Source of the DNA: a virus
Reading direction: 5' to 3' (one strand)
IMG/VR virus record: IMGVR_UViG_3300036901_000031
Coordinates: 1-56,536 of that record
DNA length: 56,536 nt
The translations under genes were made by a program, and so were the position numbers. Of this stretch, positions 47,137-53,837 are shown piece by piece. Position 1 is the stretch's first letter. The number at the start of each line of letters is the position of its first letter. The notes below the pieces were generated by a model. The model was not told where the DNA came from. It was given only the letters and a program-made list of their open reading frames with translations, and did no database searches.

Positions 47137-47140
47137 TAAG

Positions 47141-47212
47141 AGGCAATGACTGGATTCGAACCAGCATTGAAACGCTTTGCAGGCGCACACGTAACCGTTC
47201 CGTCACATTGCC
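47141..47212 (-). tRNA. tRNA-Cys(GCA)
   Basis: Loop CTGCAAA, acceptor GGCAATG/CATTGCC perfect; T-arm around TTCGAAT. Anticodon stem partly wobble. Confidence 0.8.
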
Positions 47213-47483
47213 TTGGTCACAGCCGACACCTTCCGATGCCGACCGTGAGAGTGAAATAGGGATTGCCTACCCTAAACTTCCGCCCAATATCGGTTTATGA
47301 TATTACAGAAGTACCTTTTGTTAGCTGCTAAGCACACCTGCCATCCGCTGCTAACGGACGCCACTAACTTTCTCAGGGACTTCCCCGTTGATGCGTTAGC
47401 TTAGCGATGCCAAAATTGCCTTATCCCCTACTGGGTAAGAGATTATTCAGCCATTTCTAGGTATGACCGTCGCCACACCATAG
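47213..47483 (-). ncRNA. Unassigned structured region, 271 nt
   Basis: No ORF or tRNA found. Several inverted repeats (TCCGTTAGCAGCGGA, AATATC...GATATT, GGTC...GACC) indicate structured RNA. It lies in the tRNA array between tRNA-Asn and tRNA-Cys. I could not match it to RNase P, tmRNA, 6S or SRP RNA. Confidence 0.35.
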
Positions 47484-47555
47484 CTCCTGAGACTGGATTC
47501 GAACCAGTATGTCATGCCTTAACAGGGCACCGAATTGCCTATCTCCCACTCAGGA
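47484..47555 (-). tRNA. tRNA-Asn(GTT)
   Basis: Stem GTGCC/GGCAT, loop CTGTTAA; acceptor TCCTGAG/CTCAGGA perfect; T-arm ACTGG-TTCGAAT-CCAGT. Confidence 0.85.
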
Positions 47556-47697
47556 AAGTGGTACTACAAGATCCTATGTGAGAACCATAGGATAAATAAA
47601 CGTAGGCTCGGATATCCACGATCCCTAGTGATCTTCAATGTCACCGGAATGACCGGGCTATAGAGAAGTTATATTAGTCTCGTCTTCTACCTACGAG

Positions 47698-47780
47698 CGG
47701 AATACACGGGACTCGAACCCGCAGGGCTGTTACACCGTAAGAGTTTAGCAAACTCTCTGCTTTCCATTCGCATATATTCC
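47698..47780 (-). tRNA. tRNA-Ser(GCT)
   Basis: Class II; stem AGAGT/ACTCT, loop TTGCTAA; acceptor GGAATAT/GTATTCC; discriminator G. Confidence 0.85.
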
Positions 47781-47783
47781 AAA

Positions 47784-47855
47784 CGTCCCTAGTGGGAATC
47801 GAACCCACAATCGCGCTTTAGGAAAGCGCTGCCTTATCCATCTGGCCCTAGAGAC
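47784..47855 (-). tRNA. tRNA-Arg(CCT)
   Basis: Stem GCGCT/AGCGC, loop TTCCTAA; acceptor GTCTCTA/TAGGGAC; T-arm GTGGG-TTCGATT-CCCAC. Confidence 0.85.
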
Positions 47856-47904
47856 TTAAAACCTCCGCACCCACCCGAGAGCTACAAACTCACTTGGAGA
47901 TTAA

Positions 47905-47995
47905 TGAAGTAACAGGATTCGAACCTGTACCCGTATGCCTACGGTTATCCGTGCGGGAATATAGGTGCCAACCCTCGAATGATATTCCTCACTTC
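47905..47995 (-). tRNA. tRNA-like with unresolved anticodon
   Basis: Acceptor GAAGTGA/TTACTTC and T-arm ACAGG-TTCGAAT-CCTGT are good. Between them GGAATAT/ATATTCC and CCGTA/TACGG stems do not allow a standard 7-nt anticodon loop. Confidence 0.45.
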
Positions 47996-47998
47996 AAG

Positions 47999-48067
47999 TG
48001 GTAAGTCTAGAATCGAACTAGAATCTCTGGCGTTTACCAGCGAGGTTTCCAAAATCTCTTCATTACC
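47999..48067 (-). tRNA. tRNA-like with 6-nt anticodon loop
   Basis: T-arm TCTAG-TTCGATT-CTAGA; D-arm loop with GG. The anticodon stem CTGG/CCAG closes a 6-nt loop TAAACG, one short of normal, so the anticodon is unclear (one-base deletion or special function). Confidence 0.4.
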
Positions 48068-48100
48068 TCTCCAGTACCCATGCATTGGTGTTGGAGTTAG

Positions 48101-48502
48101 TGGATCTGGTCGGACTTGAACCGACGTTCTCGATACGCTTACTAGGTTACTTATATCAGCTTAGGGGCAGGCTTTAACCCGCCTCCACCAAAGAGTTTAT
48201 ACGATACTCATAAACGGCCCCGCTACCAATCTAGCTTTTATTCTGGTCATTCTAGACGTGCTAGACAACGCTAGAAGACCGACTCTTATTCTGGTTCCAG
48301 GTCAGAGTTGACCCATGCATTGATTTCTATATCAAGGCTAGGAGTGAATCACCAGCGGTGATACCCTCGGGACGAGTCCCGAAAAGGCTTGCTGGAATGT
48401 TCACGAGTGAATCGTCGTCAGTTATTGACTTGTTTGGTTTAAGGTGACCAACCGCTGAATAACACTAATCGCTTCTTATCGAGTCGAATGCCTGTCAGAC
48501 CC
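48101..48502 (-). ncRNA. ssrA: tmRNA (ssrA-like)
   Basis: Minus-strand 5' end GGGTCTGACAGGCATTCGAC resembles the actinobacterial tmRNA start GGGGCTGAACGGTTTCGAC. The 3' end GTCGG-TTCAAGT-CCGAC then CAGATCC and A73 pairs with GGGTCTG, giving a G3-U70 wobble, the alanyl-tRNA synthetase identity pair. CTCGATA near the 5' end pairs with TATCGAG before the 3' T-arm (P2). GGCGGG...GCCTGCC resembles a late pseudoknot. Length 402 nt is typical. A single resume codon or tag could not be fixed. tmRNA rescues stalled ribosomes with SmpB; CCA is not encoded. Confidence 0.8.
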
Positions 48503-48588
48503 GTATCGATGGACTAGGATTTCCGGCGATCTGCCGTTACCTAGACTTGATTCCCTTTCGGGCTGTCTCTATTTGGACTACCCATCTA

Positions 48589-48660
48589 TGCCCAATGTTG
48601 GAATCGAACCAACTACTTTCACGTTGTCACCGTGACACTCTCCCAGTGAGTTAATCGGGC
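48589..48660 (-). tRNA. tRNA-Val(GAC)
   Basis: Stem TCACG/CGTGA, loop GTGACAA; acceptor GCCCGAT/ATTGGGC with one wobble; T-arm GTTGG-TTCGATT-CCAAC. Confidence 0.85.
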
Positions 48661-48692
48661 GGGCATACTAAGCTGTCAGTCATTCTGCCAAG

Positions 48693-48766
48693 TACTCAAT
48701 CTCGGATTCGAACCGAGGATCTTCTGCGTGTAAAACAGACGCTTTCGGCCTCTAAGCTAATCGAGT
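48693..48766 (-). tRNA. tRNA-Val(TAC)
   Basis: Loop TTTACAC, stem TCTGT/GCAGA; acceptor ACTCGAT/ATTGAGT; T-arm CTCGG-TTCGAAT-CCGAG. Confidence 0.8.
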
Positions 48767-48783
48767 AGGTCCCCTCAGCCGAT

Positions 48784-49383
48784 TTATTGGCTGCCGTTAC
48801 GGACAAGGGGAGGAATTTTGACACTGTAGTATTGCGCCAAATCTGCTGGCGCTATTGAATCTGGAAGCCGATTGAAGTAGGCTCCCATGCGTTCCATAGC
48901 TCTGGCAACCAGAGCCGAGCACATAATCTGTCCTTGAAATCCAAAGTTTAGTTTGTTGCCGGTTAGGTAGCCGACAAAGACACAGAAGTCGTTGAGGTAA
49001 CCATACTTCTCACCCACAACTCTGTCGGCGTAGTAAATGATCTGTGTCTGATCCAGAGGAGCGGCATGAGTACTTACTAGCGTGTACTCCACGTTCTTAT
49101 ACTTGCTGATGTGAGAACGAGTTGCCCCGGTTCTGGTTAGGGCCTCTACAAGGTCACCCTGATCAGAGACAATCAAAGCCGCATGATTCCAAAAGGTATA
49201 GGCCCTCTTGTCGCCACGGAAACGTATTCCTTGGCACCAGCGGATTGCTGCCCCAATCCATCTACCATGATGGGTAAGGATAAAATCCCCAACCCTGTAC
49301 TTGGGAGCCTCGACACCGGCTGGATATGACTTTGATGTTTCCATGCTTTTTACGTAATAGAACCAGAGAGAATCTGCGTTCAC
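48784..49383 (-). CDS. Permuted papain-like (YiiX/NlpC) hydrolase
   Basis: 199 residues from a GTG at 49381-49383 (ATG at 49342-49344 is an alternative). FWNHAALIVSDQGDLVEAL supplies the His first, and QIMCSALVARAMERMG the Cys near the C-terminus, the permuted NlpC/P60 order. Members hydrolyse amide or thioester bonds in lipids or peptidoglycan. Located between tRNA genes. Could help entry or lysis. Confidence 0.65.
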   Translation of the reverse strand: MNADSLWFYYVKSMETSKSYPAGVEAPKYRVGDFILTHHGRWIGAAIRWCQGIRFRGDKRAYTFWNHAALIVSDQGDLVEALTRTGATRSHISKYKNVEYTLVSTHAAPLDQTQIIYYADRVVGEKYGYLNDFCVFVGYLTGNKLNFGFQGQIMCSALVARAMERMGAYFNRLPDSIAPADLAQYYSVKIPPLVRNGSQ

Positions 49384-49540
49384 ATCATCTGGAATCGGGC
49401 CTATCCCTCACGCTGCGCAAGGTGAGGGGGACCGCCAGATGGCTGACTGTCATTCGGGGACTAGATCTTTGGTCCCTGTTTCTCTGGGTAAGATCCGGCC
49501 CTTACTAGGTTGACCAGGTGACCAACCGTTCGGGGCGAAG

Positions 49541-49614
49541 CGAAGTTGAGGGGATTCGAACCCCCGATCTCTACCGTGACAGGGTAGCGCTTTAAGCCAC
49601 TAAGCTACAACTCC
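49541..49614 (-). tRNA. tRNA-Asp(GTC)
   Basis: Stem CTACC/GGTAG, loop CTGTCAC; acceptor GGAGTTG/CAACTTC; T-arm around TTCGAAT. Confidence 0.85.
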
Positions 49615-49740
49615 AGAAGCCCCGATGCCGTCTGTCGGCTGCTTGATCACGCTCCCTCAGGGCTTGAGGAGCGACAGCACAGTGAGACAGTTCCTATAGC
49701 AGCATGTCCGGGCTGCGGTGGGGTTCTCTCCCACCCAGAA

Positions 49741-49817
49741 CAGGAGTACAAGGAGTCGAACCTTGCTGTTATTTCCAAGAGTTTTGGAGACTCTTCGCCG
49801 CCCAGCGGCACACTCCC
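49741..49817 (-). tRNA. tRNA-Trp(CCA)
   Basis: Stem AGAGT/ACTCT, loop CTCCAAA; acceptor GGGAGTG/TACTCCT; T-arm CAAGG-TTCGACT-CCTTG. Variable loop longer than usual. Confidence 0.75.
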
Positions 49818-49895
49818 AATTATGGATCACAAGGGCCGTAGGAACCACCCGCATCCATCTTAGTAGGGGCTACCTACCAACACTTTCCAACAAAA

Positions 49896-49976
49896 TAGGC
49901 TCGCACGGGGGATCTCGACCATTCCTCTGGCTCCCCAGCCGGGGTTTGGTTTTTACGAGTAAGCAATGTCCGCCTA
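49896..49976 (-). tRNA. tRNA-like, possible Pro(GGG), degenerate
   Basis: A loop CTGGGGA and a T-arm-like TCGAGAT are present, but the anticodon stem is broken and the T-loop lacks TTC. Low confidence. Confidence 0.3.
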
Positions 49977-50048
49977 AGCCAATATTCGGAATCGAACCGA
50001 ATCCTCACCCTTACGAGGGGCGCACACCACCATTTGTGTTTTACTGGC
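49977..50048 (-). tRNA. tRNA-Thr(CGT)
   Basis: Stem CGCCC/GGGTG, loop CTCGTAA; acceptor GCCAGTA/TATTGGC; T-arm TTCGG-TTCGATT-CCGAA. Confidence 0.8.
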
Positions 50049-50062
50049 GCTACTTAGGTTTA

Positions 50063-50133
50063 ATCCCTCATCGAGAATCGAACTCGAACGGCATCCTTAC
50101 CACGGATGCAGGCTACCATTACATCATAAGGGA
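50063..50133 (-). tRNA. tRNA-Thr(GGT)
   Basis: Stem CATCC/GGATG, loop GTGGTAA; acceptor TCCCTTA/TGAGGGA; T-arm TCGAG-TTCGATT-CTCGA. Confidence 0.85.
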
Positions 50134-50235
50134 AAGACTGGGAGTTGCCCGGAGCTACCCGATGTGGCCGCTTAAGCTTATAGCGGCTCTCAACTCCCTA
50201 TTTTGATCAACCTCCTTAACTAGGGGCCAATAAAG

Positions 50236-50307
50236 TCCGGGTGCGGAGGGTCGAACTCCGGCTTCCTCGTTCCAAGCGAGGGGTGCATCCGCCAACACTT
50301 CACCCAG
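50236..50307 (-). tRNA. tRNA-Pro(TGG)
   Basis: Stem CCTCG/CGAGG, loop CTTGGAA; acceptor CTGGGTG/CACCCGG; T-loop TTCGACC. Confidence 0.85.
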
Positions 50308-50358
50308 GAAATCAAGACGGGGGAACCCCTATGAGGGCCGGATGTACATTCCGTCTAA

Positions 50359-50432
50359 TCAGGATAGGAGGATTTGAACCTCCGACAACTCGCTTCCAAG
50401 GCGAGGACTCTACCAGACTGAGCTATACCCTG
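50359..50432 (-). tRNA. tRNA-Pro(TGG), second copy
   Basis: Stem CTCGC/GCGAG, loop CTTGGAA; acceptor CAGGGTA/TATCCTG; T-loop TTCAAAT. Body differs from the copy at 50236. Confidence 0.85.
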
Positions 50433-50579
50433 TAGAGCGGCGAGAGGCTTTGACACCCAACACCGCAAGTCTATTCGGTACCGGCTCTGCCGCCTCTGCG
50501 GTGATCACCAGTAGGCAGACGGGTCATGACTCCCGCTCCCTCTTACGTCTAGCTAGGTCCGTAAGTCCGAAAAGTTACA

Positions 50580-50651
50580 TGGAGAATAGGGGAGTCGAAC
50601 CCCTAATTCCTGCGTGCAAAGCAGGTGTGTTCCCATTAGCACTAATTCCCC
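50580..50651 (-). tRNA. tRNA-Ala(TGC)
   Basis: Stem CCTGC/GCAGG, loop TTTGCAC; acceptor GGGGAAT/ATTCTCC with G3-U70; T-arm AGGGG-TTCGACT-CCCCT. Confidence 0.85.
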
Positions 50652-50783
50652 GTGACCCAGAAGTGATTGGCCCCTCTGGGTTTACTATCATATTTACCGG
50701 TACGTTCACCAACCGAACGATAGAGCAGGGCTAGACCCCTCTATGATGAAGAACCTTTCTAGCAAGGCTTGTTGGTCCAACAG

Positions 50784-50857
50784 TGCCTCTCCTGGGATTC
50801 GAACCCAGACTGATACGCTTCTAAGGCGTAGTCCTCTACCAATTGGGATAGAGAGGC
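50784..50857 (-). tRNA. tRNA with UAG anticodon, class I body (Leu?)
   Basis: Stem TACGC/GCGTA, loop CTTAGAA (reads CUA). The variable loop is only 5 nt, whereas bacterial leucine tRNAs are class II. Acceptor GCCTCTC/GAGAGGC. Confidence 0.75.
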
Positions 50858-51035
50858 AAATTGTCGATCACGGCATTCTGTGCCTATCGACCCTCCTATA
50901 CGCCGATTGCTTCTCGTCGTATAGAAGCCGCTGCGATATATTAGGAAACTACTCTGTACTTGGAAACCCGATCTTGGCCGGGACTTTTATGTTTCATAGT
51001 ATCATGACAGCGCTTCTGACCACCGCTGAGGTGGA

Positions 51036-51117
51036 TGCGACCAAAGGGACTCGAACCCTTATATCCGAAGACACACGCCTCTCAAACGTGCCTGTATACC
51101 AATTCCAGCATGGTCGC
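51036..51117 (-). tRNA. tRNA-Leu(GAG)
   Basis: Class II; loop TTGAGAG, stem CACGT/GCGTG; acceptor GCGACCA/TGGTCGC perfect. Confidence 0.8.
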
Positions 51118-51194
51118 GTCATTCGGGATTTGAGAGTCTAAATCTTCATTTCCCTAAACGAGTATCAAAGTTATCGCTCGTTCTAATCGATTAG

Positions 51195-51269
51195 TGGACC
51201 AGATGGGATTCGAACCCACATCCTCCTGAGTGCAAAACAGGCGCTCTACCAATTAGGAGCTACAAGCCC
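51195..51269 (-). tRNA. tRNA-Ala(TGC), second copy
   Basis: Loop TTTGCAC; acceptor GGGCTTG/CTGGTCC with G3-U70 and one U-U mismatch; T-arm GTGGG-TTCGAAT-CCCAT. Confidence 0.75.
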
Positions 51270-51420
51270 AGACTACTCTTAGAGGGGATCGGTCTAAGAG
51301 GTACGGCTAGATTATATGTAACGGAAGATCCCAACCGCCGAAATGTCTGTTAAGTTCTTTTCGGACAAAGATAATCCCAACTTAACTGGGATTCTGATGA
51401 CCTTGCAAGTATCATCATAG

Positions 51421-51507
51421 TGCTGGCCGAGGGATTCGAACCCCCATGGATTGTTTTGCCCGCTCGGGTTACAGCCGAGTGCAGCTAACCGTATCTGCGT
51501 GACCAGC
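51421..51507 (-). tRNA. tRNA-Tyr(GTA)
   Basis: Class II-like long variable; stem CTCGG/CCGAG, loop CTGTAAC; acceptor GCTGGTC/GGCCAGC perfect. Confidence 0.85.
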
Positions 51508-51633
51508 ATGATATAGATGACCGGGCGCATAACCCAGTAAGTTCCTTTTCCGTGTCACAGGCCGATATGTGGTGCCTGCCAGATTGACGGTAAAGTCATC
51601 GCCGTCCAGGAGCTTATTGGGCCTTACGGTCAT
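51469..51633 (-). CDS. Possible 54-residue ORF overlapping tRNA-Tyr
   Basis: MTVRPNKLLDGDDFTVNLAG and on; its ATG overlaps the TGA of a 16-residue ORF at 51630-51680 (ATGA), behind the TTGACA/TAGACT promoter. The last ~17 codons overlap the tRNA, so it may be spurious. Confidence 0.3.
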   Translation of the reverse strand: MTVRPNKLLDGDDFTVNLAGTTYRPVTRKRNLLGYAPGHLYHAGHADTVSCTRL

Positions 51634-51699
51634 TTCTGCCGTGCCTGGTTGGGCTGCGGATTGGCTACCGCCTGGTTCATCTATGTTTGCTACAAGACA

Positions 51700-51729
51700 A
51701 GTCTACCACACTTCTGGTTTTCCTGTCAA
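51700..51729 (-). promoter_or_regulatory. Sigma70-type promoter in the tRNA array
   Basis: TTGACA (51724-51729) and TAGACT (51700-51705) with an 18-bp spacer and extended TG, reading toward tRNA-Tyr and the following tRNAs. Best consensus match in the array. Confidence 0.65.
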
Positions 51730-51730
51730 G

Positions 51731-51799
51731 TGCCCCTGCTCGGAGTCGAACCGAGTAGCAGAGTTTAGAAGACTCCGCGCCAATTCCGTTGGCAAGGAC
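51731..51799 (-). tRNA. tRNA-Arg(TCT)
   Basis: Loop CTTCTAA, stem close to GAGTC/ACTCT; T-arm CTCGG-TTCGACT-CCGAG; acceptor GTCCTTG/CAGGGGC. Confidence 0.75.
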
Positions 51800-51843
51800 T
51801 GGTTGGTGGTTTATATTTGACGGCCCTTCCATACCGCTTGCTG

Positions 51844-51849
51844 ATTGTA
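51844..51849 (-). promoter_or_regulatory. Probable promoter -10 before tRNA-Arg(TCT)
   Basis: TGATACAAT, extended -10, with TTGTTT 18 bp upstream; placed to serve the first tRNA of the array. Confidence 0.45.
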
Positions 51850-51875
51850 TCACACCTTGTATTTCAAAAACAAGA

Positions 51876-51895
51876 CCCCGGAAATCTTTCCGAGG
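51876..51895 (-). terminator. Terminator between leader ORF and tRNA array
   Basis: Minus strand CCTCGGAA-AGA-TTCCGGGG hairpin followed by TCTTGTTTTTG; lies between the 22-residue leader ORF and the first tRNA. Confidence 0.6.
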
Positions 51896-51927
51896 CCCCT
51901 GGTCCTATCTTATGTAGGCCAAGGGAT

Positions 51928-51996
51928 TTAGATGGTGCTTCCACCTCTTGCAAATTGATTATACGTCGGGTTTAAAATCAGTTCTTTCATGTCCAT
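51928..51996 (-). CDS. 22-residue leaderless ORF upstream of the tRNA array
   Basis: MDMKELILNPTYNQFARGGS plus two residues. The ATG lies 8 nt after a TATAAT (52005-52010) of a strong promoter. A terminator hairpin follows, so it may be a leader peptide with attenuator. Confidence 0.4.
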   Translation of the reverse strand: MDMKELILNPTYNQFARGGSTI

Positions 51997-52004
51997 CTAT
52001 TATC

Positions 52005-52034
52005 ATTATAGCATACTCTATTTTGTAGTGTCAA
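52005..52034 (-). promoter_or_regulatory. Strong sigma70-type promoter
   Basis: TTGACA (52029-52034), 18-bp spacer, TGCTATAAT; fits both boxes exactly and the extended -10. Confidence 0.75.
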
Positions 52035-52049
52035 CTAGAAAGTTTTAAT

Positions 52050-52595
52050 CTAAGGGGCTGGCACTTCGAATGTCCATCCGTTGGCAGGTGCATTGACCTT
52101 CAACCAATGGCGTTCATACCGGGTCAAATGACGACGACCGAGATAATAAGCTGCGCAGAGTGGTTGCTGTCTTTGCTTGATCCAATTCGTGTTCATCATG
52201 TCCGGGCCGGTATCATCCGGCCATCCGAGTGAGTGACCATCCTCATGCGTAATCGTAGCACACAAGAAATATTCACCATCAAGACCCGGATAAGTCCATA
52301 GATCTGGAGAAATATCGATATCGCACGAAGAGGGAACAGTCTCGGCCCAAATATCTGAAGGGGGAAGAATGGTCCCGTCCCCAGCTAGGGCCGGGAGCAT
52401 CACTTGTTCTGTGATAACGAGAGAACCACAAGTCGGGACAGAAGGAATATATCCGCTCTGTTGCCAGTACTCGTTAGCCAGCGATACATCAATAGCCAAC
52501 TGGGAGGGCAGCGGATCGGCCTTGACTCCGACGCACCAGAGATTGAAAGTTATCAGTGTCAGCCCACAGAGGACCCACATTAGACGCTCTCTCAT
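52050..52595 (-). CDS. Secreted metzincin-type metalloprotease
   Basis: 181 residues from ATG 52595 (ATGA overlap). The N-terminus has a signal-like hydrophobic segment (WVLCGLTLITFNLWCVGV). ITHEDGHSLGWPDD has the HExxHxxGxxD motif with Asp as third ligand, as in snapalysin-type metzincins of Streptomyces; DMMNTNW supplies the Met-turn. An exported zinc protease is unusual in a phage. Possible roles: modifying the cell surface or blocking superinfection. Confidence 0.7.
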   Translation of the reverse strand: MRERLMWVLCGLTLITFNLWCVGVKADPLPSQLAIDVSLANEYWQQSGYIPSVPTCGSLVITEQVMLPALAGDGTILPPSDIWAETVPSSCDIDISPDLWTYPGLDGEYFLCATITHEDGHSLGWPDDTGPDMMNTNWIKQRQQPLCAAYYLGRRHLTRYERHWLKVNAPANGWTFEVPAP

Positions 52596-52843
52596 GACCA
52601 ATCCTCCATCGCCATCTCTTCCTCTCGACGCATCTCAAGGAACAGGGCATCAAGATCAATTTCTGGTTCGTCGGTCCAAGATTCTGCATAGACGAAGCGG
52701 CCTTGAAGATCATTGCCATCAAGACCGTTCCACCTAGAGAGGGGTCCACACACCTTCTCAATAGCTACGCGGGGATTAAGAGCCGTGACGATTCCAACTT
52801 CTACGTCATCGGCGTACACGCTATATGTCTCAGGAGCACTCAT
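52592..52843 (-). CDS. Hypothetical protein
   Basis: 83 residues, beta-start (TYSVYADDVEVGIVTALN) and acidic C-terminus rich in Glu. ATGA overlap to the metzincin gene. No family. Confidence 0.5.
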   Translation of the reverse strand: MSAPETYSVYADDVEVGIVTALNPRVAIEKVCGPLSRWNGLDGNDLQGRFVYAESWTDEPEIDLDALFLEMRREEEMAMEDWS

Positions 52844-53139
52844 CGACCAATGCCCCTACTCTCATAATAATCCATGCGCTCTTCGAAATCGGGAAAAGCT
52901 TGAACCTCACGAGCGGCCTCAACATCATCGTAAGGGCGATCCGTCGTGTAGTTATCAAGCGTAGTAAGTGTTGCGGGGTCGTACATGCGAACGAAGTACA
53001 TGTTGGCCGGTTCGTCAGGCTCAGGGTTAGCCGTGATCTCGAAAGCGAAATCGGCTGGGAATTGAGCCTCATAACGAGCCTCCATCATGGGGATTCCTGC
53101 TGCGACCAGTTCATTGAAGCGAATCTCAGTGGTTGTCAT
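52840..53139 (-). CDS. Hypothetical protein, leaderless
   Basis: 99 residues. Mostly mixed alpha/beta (YEAQFPADFAFEITANPEPD). TATACT at 53146-53151 ends 6 nt before the ATG; no ribosome site seen. Confidence 0.5.
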   Translation of the reverse strand: MTTTEIRFNELVAAGIPMMEARYEAQFPADFAFEITANPEPDEPANMYFVRMYDPATLTTLDNYTTDRPYDDVEAAREVQAFPDFEERMDYYESRGIGR

Positions 53140-53145
53140 GACTTA

Positions 53146-53151
53146 AGTATA
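53146..53151 (-). promoter_or_regulatory. Leaderless-type promoter -10
   Basis: TGCTATACT, extended -10, 6 nt before the 99-residue gene. Confidence 0.5.
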
Positions 53152-53177
53152 GCATATGTTAGGACGAATTACCACAT

Positions 53178-53435
53178 CTAACGGTTGAGATCGGCACGGA
53201 TGAGATTCTGAGCTTGTATGCGGGCAGGCGTGAAGCCCTTCTCTCCATAGGCCAGTTCGTGAACGACTCGCTCAATCGCTTCGTCGCTCAGTAGCTCGTC
53301 TACCCGGACAACCTCAACCTCATCGACCGGCGAATCGCAGAGGCGACAGTTCAGCCCAGCGAGAGTCGTCAACGATAGGGCCGAGTCCGAGCAGTGTTTC
53401 TCTGGTCCTTGACAGATGTAGACCTTGAAGATCAT
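53178..53435 (-). CDS. Hypothetical protein with two Cys pairs
   Basis: 85 residues. C8/C15 near the N-terminus and CRLC at about 30-33 could bind zinc. Higher GC than genes to the left. Its first codons lie in a 32-bp repeat also found before the next gene. Confidence 0.5.
   Translation of the reverse strand: MIFKVYICQGPEKHCSDSALSLTTLAGLNCRLCDSPVDEVEVVRVDELLSDEAIERVVHELAYGEKGFTPARIQAQNLIRADLNR
53399..53430. repeat. 32-bp direct repeat, copy 1
   Basis: Covers the start of the 53178 gene. An identical copy lies at 53838-53869, 439 bp away. Confidence 0.8.
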
Positions 53436-53836
53436 CGCCGGACGAACACGCTGATCGTTCGGATGCGGTCAATGGTCATATCCTGATCTGGGTGCGGGTC
53501 GTGAACGATCTCGCCTCCGTGCATCACGACCGCATGATCGACACCGCGTGCTGATTCGCCGCCGCCGACGTAGTACGCGACCGGCGGATAGGGCCACATG
53601 AAGTTCGCTGGCGAAGTCGTGCCGTCCTGATGGTGGGTGATGCCCCGGCGTAGATCGTTCGTCAGTGCATCGAGTGACCATTCCACAAGGCCGCGTTCTT
53701 TCAGCCACTCGTTGAGAATGTTGTGCTGGTTGTCGAGGTCGGTGGTGTCCGGCGCGTCTTCCCAGTCGATCTCGAAGACGCTGGCGATGCAGGCCCGCAG
53801 GCAGTCGCTCTTTTCTCGCTGCATAATGGGCTTCAT
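53432..53836 (-). CDS. C39-like cysteine peptidase-like protein
   Basis: 134 residues. QREKSDCLRACIASVFEI places the Cys at residue 11 after Gln-like context; RGVDHAVVMHGGEIVHDPHP supplies His and Asp in C39/papain-like order. C39 peptidases cut after double Gly in leader peptides, but no substrate is seen. May instead be a peptidoglycan enzyme. Confidence 0.5.
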   Translation of the reverse strand: MKPIMQREKSDCLRACIASVFEIDWEDAPDTTDLDNQHNILNEWLKERGLVEWSLDALTNDLRRGITHHQDGTTSPANFMWPYPPVAYYVGGGESARGVDHAVVMHGGEIVHDPHPDQDMTIDRIRTISVFVRR

Positions 53837-53837
53837 C

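Noticed and set aside
48101-48502. Group I intron interpretation
   Set aside because: CTAG-rich pairs looked intron-like, but the tRNA-like ends and P2 helix fit tmRNA better.
37803-51799. CRISPR array in the repetitive region
   Set aside because: The repeats are tRNA T-arms with irregular spacing and no uniform spacers.
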